Assembly: GCA_005239595.1 (NCBI GenBank) | Contig: SBBT01000070.1 | Coordinates: 1 to 5,291, forward strand | DNA length: 5,291 bases | From: Candidatus Troglogloeales bacterium | GTDB lineage: Bacteria > Nitrospirota > Nitrospiria > SBBL01 > SBBT01 | Direction: 5' to 3' | Part shown: piece after piece, positions 1 through 5,291 of the stretch | How positions within the stretch are numbered: position 1 is the stretch's first letter | Layout: each line of letters starts with the position of its first letter | Notes under the pieces: generated by a model | What the model was told of the DNA's origin: nothing | Databases searched by the model: none | Seen by the model: the letters and a program-made list of their open reading frames with translations, nothing else | Program-made: the position numbers and the translations under genes

Positions 1-24
1 AGGGGTTAATAGAGGGGTTAATAG
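1..24. repeat. Perfect tandem duplication of a 12-base unit
   Basis: AGGGGTTAATAG occurs twice head to tail at 1-12 and 13-24. It begins at the first base of the window, so more copies may lie to the left. It sits 20 bases beyond the stop of the peptidase gene, in non-coding sequence. On the minus strand the unit reads CTATTAACCCCT. No function can be assigned. Confidence 0.85.
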
Positions 25-43
25 CGAGCAAAAACAGGGTGTT

Positions 44-1399
44 TCATTGACGGCCTGTCTCAATGAGGAAAGAGAGGAGTCCCTCCGTTATTTTTGTCAT
101 GGCGTCAAATTGAAGGGTACGGGGCAGGTCGCTCGGTTGATGGTAATGGGGATTCCGATAGAACGCGGTGTCGGTGATCATCACGGCGGGGATTCCCTTC
201 CGCCAGAAATTCAGTTGGTCTGAAAAATCAATCCCTGGCACAAATCGCGGCGCCGCAAGGGCCTCCACGGGAATTGTCGCTCTTAGATGGTGCGCCACTT
301 TGCTGACCCAGGCGCGGGAAGCGAGATTTCCGGTAACGGCGATAAAATTCGCTTGATGAGGATAAAAGAACCGCAAAAACGGCGGATAAGTCTGCGAACC
401 GGGCACCTCTGAATAAAAACCAAGCATCTCGAGAGAAAGCATAAAGGTCATTTTTTTGCCCTGCGTGCGGGCCGATTCAACAAAATGGGCGCTTCCCATC
501 GCGGAGGTCCTAAAAAAGGGCGGCTCCTCATTGGCAAACGCCACGAAGGTAATCGTCTTATTGAGCGCCACCTTCTTTATCTCGCGCGCCAATTCAAGCA
601 GAACCGCAATCCCGCTGGCATTGTCATCGGCACCCGGACTGCCGGCAACCGTATCGTAATGGGCGCCTACCACAACCACCTCGTCGGTTGCCCCATGATG
701 CGTCGCGACTACATTCCTAAAGACCGTCCCCTCTAACAATCCCGCTTCCTGCTCCGATGTGCGGACCTCTGTCAACCAGGGAACCTGTTTTATATCAAAC
801 GTCTCAAATACCGGCGCAAATTCGTATTCTTCAAGTACCGAAAAAATATAATCGGAGGCCTGATTGAGGCTCCCACGACGCCTAAAATGACGTTCCCCAA
901 TGGTGAGCGCCAAGTGTGTCACATGGGCCTCCAGCCTCTTTGACAGGTCCCGGTCGGCACCCTTTGTCTTGAATTTCATCAGCCTCACCCTCTGATCCAT
1001 CGCAGTCAAAAATTCCAGGATGTTCCGTCTGTTCTGCCCGAAATCTCCCTTTCCTACACGAGATTTGGAAAGAAGGTTCACTTCAATGGCAACGGGGTTA
1101 TCCCGTGAAAAATGAATCTCGATATCATCCACAAATTTAAACAGGCGGGTCTGTCGTTCTGCGTCGATACGCCCCTTTTCAATATCATGGCGGACAACGC
1201 GCCAGCGCGGCAGGGAAGCCGCCACATCCAGTGCCATCTGAAAAACCGTCTCGTATGCAAACGGATACAGACGGGGGATCATCCGCGGATCGGGGTCATT
1301 CCGGGACGTCTCGGCGCGATTTTTTGTGAACGCATCCCATCCGCTAACGCCACAGGCAAATATCCAGACAGGCAATGTCCCGATCACCACCCATTTCAC
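44..1399 (-). CDS. Putative lipoprotein with N-terminal DUF1499 domain and C-terminal M28 zinc peptidase domain
   Basis: Predicted exported metallopeptidase, 451 residues. Residues 1-16 resemble a lipoprotein signal (Lys2, hydrophobic stretch, IFAC with Cys16), although Phe at -2 is atypical. Residues about 42-135 match DUF1499: RWRVV, a basic/aromatic RLFKFVDD stretch and LSKSRVGKGDFGQN. Residues about 150-450 are an M28 (aminopeptidase Y/Ap1-like) domain. Predicted zinc ligands are His247 (GAHYDTV), Asp259 (GADDNASG), Glu292, Glu324 (LSLEMLG) and His420 (PHYHQPSD), with Glu291 (ANEEPPF) as general base. All sites are occupied, so activity, probably as an aminopeptidase, is likely. GTG at 1399 overlaps the hydrolase TGA, implying coupled translation. 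GTG at 1390 is a rival start with AGGTGA 5 bases before it; I kept 1399 because it supplies Lys2 to the signal. The M28 call is firm, DUF1499 fairly firm, and the lipoprotein assignment tentative. Confidence 0.9.
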   Translation of the reverse strand: MKWVVIGTLPVWIFACGVSGWDAFTKNRAETSRNDPDPRMIPRLYPFAYETVFQMALDVAASLPRWRVVRHDIEKGRIDAERQTRLFKFVDDIEIHFSRDNPVAIEVNLLSKSRVGKGDFGQNRRNILEFLTAMDQRVRLMKFKTKGADRDLSKRLEAHVTHLALTIGERHFRRRGSLNQASDYIFSVLEEYEFAPVFETFDIKQVPWLTEVRTSEQEAGLLEGTVFRNVVATHHGATDEVVVVGAHYDTVAGSPGADDNASGIAVLLELAREIKKVALNKTITFVAFANEEPPFFRTSAMGSAHFVESARTQGKKMTFMLSLEMLGFYSEVPGSQTYPPFLRFFYPHQANFIAVTGNLASRAWVSKVAHHLRATIPVEALAAPRFVPGIDFSDQLNFWRKGIPAVMITDTAFYRNPHYHQPSDLPRTLQFDAMTKITEGLLSFLIETGRQ

Positions 1400-1401
1400 C
1401 T
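1391..1401 (-). promoter_or_regulatory. Candidate Shine-Dalgarno site and stop/start overlap at the hydrolase-peptidase junction
   Basis: Minus-strand AGGTGA spans 1401-1396. It contains both the TGA stop of the hydrolase and the GTG start of the peptidase. The same AGGTGA lies 5 bases before a second in-frame GTG at 1390, so ribosomes ending the hydrolase could restart at either codon. This supports one shared transcript for the two genes. Which start is used cannot be settled from sequence alone. Confidence 0.35.
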
Positions 1402-2208
1402 GACATATTCTGCTAAAAATGTCGTAAGATTGGACCCGATCTCTTTTTCTGATATCAAGAATCCCTCGTTATGCGAGCCGCTTATTTCAAGGAATGTCTT
1501 GGGACCGACTGCGGCATCGAACAGGCGCCGCCCATGACTGAAAGGGACCATCTCGTCCTCCCGGCTATGAATCACCAGCAAGGGAGCGTGGACTTTCTGA
1601 AGGTATTCAATGGTATTGTAATCAAACCGCGCCAGCCATCTGACTGGAAAATAAGGATAGCTCTCAGAAGCCATATCGGGAATAGAGGTGAATGACGACT
1701 GAAGAATGAGCGCCATCGGTTTGTGGCGTTGGGCGAGCCACGTCGCAACAGCCCCCCCCAGAGATTCTCCAAAAAAAATGATCTTTGATGGAGGAAGCCG
1801 ATGGGAAAAGACCAAATAGCGCAAGGCCGCCTCCGCATCGTAATAGGTGCCTTGCTCGCTCGGCCTCCCGCCGCTTTCTCCATAGCCCCGATAGTCAAAG
1901 AGTAAGACACTCAGTCCCATCCGGTGAAAAAACCGGACATAGTGGATGCGGTGCGAAATATTTCCTCCATTGCCGTGGAAAAAGAGAACGACCCCTTTTG
2001 CCTCATCGGTCGGCACAAACCAACCAGAAAGCTTTACCCCGTCCCATGCCTCAAAAGAGGCCGCCTGATATCGCAGCCCCTCCTTGTCGGGGGTCGTGAC
2101 AATGGCACGATCAGGGAAATAAACAAGGTGGGATTGAAAAAAATAAAGACCCGCTGAGAAAACAAGATAGCCTCCGACCAACATCCCTAAAATGGATAGA
2201 TTCAACAT
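1396..2208 (-). CDS. Membrane-anchored alpha/beta hydrolase, BEM46/ABHD13-like serine hydrolase
   Basis: Predicted serine hydrolase of 270 residues; the substrate (ester, thioester or peptide) cannot be read from sequence. Residues 2-24 form one hydrophobic segment (LNLSILGMLVGGYLVF onward), likely an uncleaved membrane anchor, followed by the QSHLVYFPDR lead-in typical of the BEM46/ABHD13/ABHD17 group. The alpha/beta fold follows: oxyanion-loop motif HGNGGN at 78-83, DYRGYGES at about 105-112, nucleophile elbow GESLGG with Ser149, acid Asp218 in HSREDEMVP and catalytic His246 in GSHNEGF. The triad is complete and the length is usual. I chose ATG at 2208 because GGTGG lies 5 bases upstream; a GTG at 2217 would add three residues (MEG) but has no clear ribosome site. 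The stop TGA overlaps the next gene's GTG start. The nucleophile Ser codon lies between a T8 and a G8 run. Family call is firm; the biological role is unknown. Confidence 0.9.
   Translation of the reverse strand: MLNLSILGMLVGGYLVFSAGLYFFQSHLVYFPDRAIVTTPDKEGLRYQAASFEAWDGVKLSGWFVPTDEAKGVVLFFHGNGGNISHRIHYVRFFHRMGLSVLLFDYRGYGESGGRPSEQGTYYDAEAALRYLVFSHRLPPSKIIFFGESLGGAVATWLAQRHKPMALILQSSFTSIPDMASESYPYFPVRWLARFDYNTIEYLQKVHAPLLVIHSREDEMVPFSHGRRLFDAAVGPKTFLEISGSHNEGFLISEKEIGSNLTTFLAEYVR
1752..1778 (-). repeat. Adjacent homopolymer runs (T8 and G8) inside the hydrolase gene
   Basis: On the minus strand a T8 run (1778-1771) is followed 11 bases later by a G8 run (1759-1752). T8 lies in the codons for IIFF and G8 in the codons for LGGA, on either side of the nucleophile motif GES. 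A slip of one base in either run would shift the frame before or just after the active-site serine. The gene is in frame as given here. Confidence 0.8.
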
Positions 2209-2315
2209 GCCTTCCACCCGTAAACCATGTCAGGGAGGCTATCAAATTCATCGGGGGAAGATCAAATGTTCGACGAGATGGGACCGCCTGCCCGCGGAAC
2301 CGGGATGACACGCGG
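2209..2315. other. Spacer between smc and the hydrolase gene
   Basis: These 107 bases hold no gene. After the smc stop there is a short GC-rich pairing possibility on the minus strand (CCGCG at 2315-2311 with CGCGG at 2296-2292, 14-base loop), but no T-run follows, so it is not a convincing intrinsic terminator. ATCAAAT is repeated directly at 2241-2247 and 2261-2267, 20 bases apart. No good sigma-70 promoter was found; TTGATC followed by GATAGC at 16 bases is a poor match. The downstream genes may therefore be read through from smc or use a promoter type I do not recognise. Confidence 0.5.
2210..2218 (-). promoter_or_regulatory. Ribosome binding site of the alpha/beta hydrolase gene
   Basis: Minus-strand GGTGGAAGG precedes the ATG at 2208. 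GGTGG ends 5 bases before the start codon, a normal spacing, and this favours the ATG over the GTG at 2217, which overlaps the site itself. Confidence 0.5.
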
Positions 2316-5291
2316 CTAGCCGACCTCCACCTGCGTCTCTATCGGATGGGCGCTGGATGGCTCTTCTTCTTTCAATTTCACCGAGACAAGCCTTGATATG
2401 CCGGTTTCCTGCATCGTCACCCCATATAGAACATCGGCGATTTCCATAGACCGCCTGTTATGAGTAATCAACATAAATTGCGTTTGATTCGACATCTTTA
2501 CAAGGGCCTGTGTAAAACGCCACGTGTTTTCTTCATCCAGCGGAGCGTCAATCTCATCTAGAACGCAGAAGGGGCTCGGATGAATGAGGAACGTTGCCAA
2601 TAAAAGGGAGATGGCGGTCAGTGCCTTCTCACCTCCGGATAAGAGGGTGTTATGGCGTCTCCCTTTCCCAGGCAATTGAACCAGCAAATCAATACCCGAC
2701 TCAAGCGGATGTTCCTCGTCCAATAACACCAATTCCACCTTTCCACCGCCGAAGAAGGAGACGAAGACTTCACAAAATTTCTGGTTTAAGAGATGAAACG
2801 TGTCTACGAAAAGGCCTTGCGTCGTCTGGTTAATTTTAGAAATCGTCTCCCGCAGATTCTCCATGGCGCCGGTCAAATCGCCTTCTTGCGCCGTCAAGAA
2901 TTGGTACCGGGTCATGAGTTCCTTATGCTCATCAATCGCCCCGATATTCACCGGTCCGATATCATCCAGGGATTTTCGATACCGGGCAGCCTGTTCGCGG
3001 GCCGTTTCCAGATCAAAAGAGGTCTCTGGCTCGGGACACGTCGCAATTTCAGCCTGATAACCGGCCAAAATCGTTTCCTGAATCTTATTTTTATTCATCT
3101 CCGCCTCCATCTTCCGAAGCGCATTTTCTTGAAGAGATTTCTCGGTTTGATGGCGCGCTACGCGCAGGCCCTCGATGGCACGCTCTAATGAGCCAAGATT
3201 CTCCGAAATGGCGGTCTGTGACGCAGCCTTTTCCCTAATAAGAACCAGGAGGGCGGCCCGTTCTGCCACATATTGTTCAATACCTGTAACCGTCTCTTTT
3301 TCCTCAATCTCTGAAAGGACCTCTTTTTCATGGAGCGAGGACAAAAGCTGCTCTTTTTCTTCCAGGTGCTGTGTCCTCTCCCGAAGGGTACGTTCCACTC
3401 TGATTAGATTCCCGCTAATGTGATCACGTCTCTCTTTAAGAGATGCAATCTTAATCTTTAGCTCGACCTCCTCCTCTTTTGAGGCATCCAACGATTGTTG
3501 CAGCAGATCCATCTCGCCCTGTCGTAAACGAAGCGCCTCCTGCTTCTCCCCTGTTAATTTCTCAATTTCAAGGATTTGATCGCGCGCGCGCTGTTCCATC
3601 GCAAGCAGCGTCTCTTCCTCTTTAACCATCTCTTCCATTTCAAGAGAAACCGTTTCATACGCGTTTTGCAGACGGTCTATCTCTCCCATAAGGGTGCCCT
3701 GGTCCTTTTCCAGGTCAAGCCGCGCCATATCCAGCGAGAGGATCTCCCGCCCTAGAACCTCTACCTGCGCGCGGATCTCGCCGCAACCTCTCTCCGTCTG
3801 TCCAATTTGATCGGAAAGAAGGTTCATCTGATCTTGTATTCTGACGCCATTAGCCGACAGGCGCTGCAGCTCCCGTTTTTGTTCCAACAATCCCGATCCG
3901 GTATCAACGCCGCCCGCGACAACACCGGCAGGGTCGAGGACCTCTCCGTCTAACGTCACGTACGTATTATCAGCGGATGATCCGAAACAGCAGAGGGCGG
4001 CATCCAGATCGGAGACCACGACCACCCTTCCCAGAAGAAGTTCAGCGACCGCTTCATATCCCTCCCGACAGGAGATCAGGTCGCGCGCACGGCCGATGAC
4101 CCCTTCCCCGTCAGGAAGACCCTCCACTCTATCAAAAAGTCTCGGCTGTCGCGGAAAAAAAATAGCACGCCCCATCTTGGAATTTCTAAGATGATCCAGC
4201 CCTCTTTTTATCTCGTCATGGCCCTGCATCACAACGCCTCTAAGCCGATCCGAAAGAACGGCCTCAATCGCTGTTTCATATCGCGCCGGGACCTCAATGA
4301 GATCGGCAATCATTCCCTGGAAACCATCAAACTGTACGTGACCCACGCTCCCCAACATACCGAGGTAGAAATCCTGGCGCGTTGTCACCTGCGCAGAGGT
4401 AGCCGCCCATTCTTCTTTCAGTTGAATAACCTCCTTGGATCTCGCTTTAAGTTCAGTCTCCAATTCATCAAGACGGGCCATCGAGGCGACACGCGCAGCA
4501 CTCTTCTCGATCTGCCGTATCTCCACATCCTTCAGCCGTTCTCTCAACAGGGACGCCTGTGCCTCAGCGGTCTGTCTCTTCGTTTCGACATCATGCAGCT
4601 CCTGGACCCCTCTCTCCTTTTTTCTAAGAAGCTCCGTTTTCCTTAGCTCAACGTGGTTCAGATCGTTCTTGGATTGCACAAGATCCGATGTTAATTGAAC
4701 AAGCACGACCCTCTCCTGCTCCAATTCCTTGCCTTGACGGACCACGTCTGCTTGAAGACGTCCGGCCCCTTCCTCACAGCGACAAAGCTGCTGCTCCTTC
4801 TCGGGAAGAATCGCCTCGATCTCAACCTTTTCGCGCAAGAGATATTCCGTTTCGGAATGAAGCCCCTTCTCTTCTTTCTTGATTTCTTCAATCTCCTGGC
4901 CGGCACGGGAGCGGTTCCCCTCCCACTCTTTTCTTTGTGCCTGAATGAACTCTATCTTCCCCTCCAGACGCTGAATCTTTCCAGTAATCTCATAGCCCCG
5001 CTTGTTATCCTCTGCCAATTCCTGCTCTTTTTGGGTGAGAGCAAGTCTGCTTTCGGCCTGCCGACATTCCAGAGCGGACAACTCGGCCTCCTGGCTAGCC
5101 GCCGTATCTTTAAGATACATCTCCTCTCTCTCCAGCGTCTCGCAAGCATTTATCCAGCCATCCCACTCCACCTTTCCTATCTGCAGATCCAACGACTTTA
5201 ACGTTTCTTTCAATTTTTGATGCTGCTCTGCCCGCTTGACCTGCCGATCCAGCGTATGGACCTGCCGTTTTATCTCTCCGATGATATCGCG
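2316..5291 (-). CDS. smc: Chromosome segregation/condensation protein SMC (partial; N-terminal head lies beyond the right edge)
   Basis: Structural maintenance of chromosomes ATPase, which in bacteria acts with ScpA and ScpB to organise and separate the nucleoid DNA. The frame is open to the right edge, giving 991 visible residues. An in-frame TTG at 5213 is an ordinary Leu codon: the upstream residues (RDIIGEIKRQVHTLDRQ) match the start of the SMC coiled coil, so roughly 180-200 residues with the Walker A head are missing. Domains in visible numbering: Glu/Lys/Gln-rich coiled coil about 10-305; globular hinge about 315-475, with the Gly-rich VAGGVDTGSGLLEQKREL end; return coiled coil about 475-770; C-terminal head from DIGPVNIGAIDEH (about 775) to the end. 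The head has signature motif LLSGGEKAL (883-891), Walker B plus D-loop FCVLDEIDAPLDEEN (908-922) and H-loop LITHNRRSMEIADVLYGVTMQ, so the visible ATPase half looks functional. Expected full length, about 1180, is normal for the family. Stop codon TAG. No frameshift seen. The identification is secure; scpA and scpB are not in view. Confidence 0.97.
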   Translation of the reverse strand, partial: RDIIGEIKRQVHTLDRQVKRAEQHQKLKETLKSLDLQIGKVEWDGWINACETLEREEMYLKDTAASQEAELSALECRQAESRLALTQKEQELAEDNKRGYEITGKIQRLEGKIEFIQAQRKEWEGNRSRAGQEIEEIKKEEKGLHSETEYLLREKVEIEAILPEKEQQLCRCEEGAGRLQADVVRQGKELEQERVVLVQLTSDLVQSKNDLNHVELRKTELLRKKERGVQELHDVETKRQTAEAQASLLRERLKDVEIRQIEKSAARVASMARLDELETELKARSKEVIQLKEEWAATSAQVTTRQDFYLGMLGSVGHVQFDGFQGMIADLIEVPARYETAIEAVLSDRLRGVVMQGHDEIKRGLDHLRNSKMGRAIFFPRQPRLFDRVEGLPDGEGVIGRARDLISCREGYEAVAELLLGRVVVVSDLDAALCCFGSSADNTYVTLDGEVLDPAGVVAGGVDTGSGLLEQKRELQRLSANGVRIQDQMNLLSDQIGQTERGCGEIRAQVEVLGREILSLDMARLDLEKDQGTLMGEIDRLQNAYETVSLEMEEMVKEEETLLAMEQRARDQILEIEKLTGEKQEALRLRQGEMDLLQQSLDASKEEEVELKIKIASLKERRDHISGNLIRVERTLRERTQHLEEKEQLLSSLHEKEVLSEIEEKETVTGIEQYVAERAALLVLIREKAASQTAISENLGSLERAIEGLRVARHQTEKSLQENALRKMEAEMNKNKIQETILAGYQAEIATCPEPETSFDLETAREQAARYRKSLDDIGPVNIGAIDEHKELMTRYQFLTAQEGDLTGAMENLRETISKINQTTQGLFVDTFHLLNQKFCEVFVSFFGGGKVELVLLDEEHPLESGIDLLVQLPGKGRRHNTLLSGGEKALTAISLLLATFLIHPSPFCVLDEIDAPLDEENTWRFTQALVKMSNQTQFMLITHNRRSMEIADVLYGVTMQETGISRLVSVKLKEEEPSSAHPIETQVEVG

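Noticed and set aside
27..46. Intrinsic terminator after the peptidase gene (AAACA-CCC-TGTTT followed by T)
   Set aside because: The stem is only five mostly A-T pairs with a 3-base loop; too weak to call.
1112..1537. Plus-strand open frame of 141 codons spanning the peptidase-hydrolase junction
   Set aside because: It crosses two well-supported minus-strand genes and its translation shows no domain or signal; it is a shadow frame.
2292..2315. Terminator after smc
   Set aside because: The CCGCG/CGCGG pairing has a 14-base loop and no following T-run on the minus strand.
4191..4646. Plus-strand open frame of 151 codons opposite the SMC hinge and arm
   Set aside because: No recognisable motif, and it lies entirely within a secure coding region on the other strand.
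4695..5201. Long plus-strand open frame (168 codons, Leu-rich) opposite the SMC coiled coil
   Set aside because: Antisense of Glu/Lys-rich coiled-coil codons gives Leu/Phe-rich frames by composition. It has no domain features, and the opposite frame is clearly smc.
5211..5213. TTG as the start codon of the smc frame
   Set aside because: The frame continues upstream to the window edge with typical SMC coiled-coil residues, so the TTG is internal Leu.

Overview
The window holds three genes, all read on the minus strand, in transcription order from right to left: the 3' five-sixths of smc (chromosome-condensation ATPase, running off the right edge), a membrane-anchored alpha/beta hydrolase, and a putative lipoprotein that joins a DUF1499 domain to an M28 zinc-peptidase domain. 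About 97% of the window is coding. I see no RNA genes, mobile elements or CRISPR array.

Organism: a bacterium of moderate G+C (judged by eye). The SMC protein is of the bacterial SMC-ScpAB type rather than MukB. A lipobox-like sequence, a membrane-anchored hydrolase and a DUF1499 domain suggest a Gram-negative envelope. The SMC C-terminal head reminds me of Nitrospirota, NC10 or deltaproteobacterial homologues, but I cannot place it further without a search.

Layout: 5291-2316 is smc, open at the right edge, with visible coiled-coil arm, hinge, return arm and complete C-terminal ATPase head. 2315-2209 is a 107-base spacer with no clear terminator; it carries a 7-base direct repeat and a good ribosome binding site just before the hydrolase start. 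2208-1396 is the BEM46/ABHD13-like serine hydrolase. 1399-44 is the DUF1499-M28 protein, whose GTG start overlaps the hydrolase stop codon (GTGA), so these two are very probably translated together. 43-1 is non-coding and starts with a perfect 12-base tandem duplication.

How the genes work together: SMC acts on the nucleoid, while the two downstream proteins both look like envelope enzymes. The overlapping pair is best read as one small hydrolase operon that sits behind smc and may be partly read through from it. Nothing here is clearly a new system. The points most worth checking are the DUF1499-peptidase fusion, a possible internal start exactly at its domain junction, and adjacent T8 and G8 runs flanking the nucleophile codon of the hydrolase.
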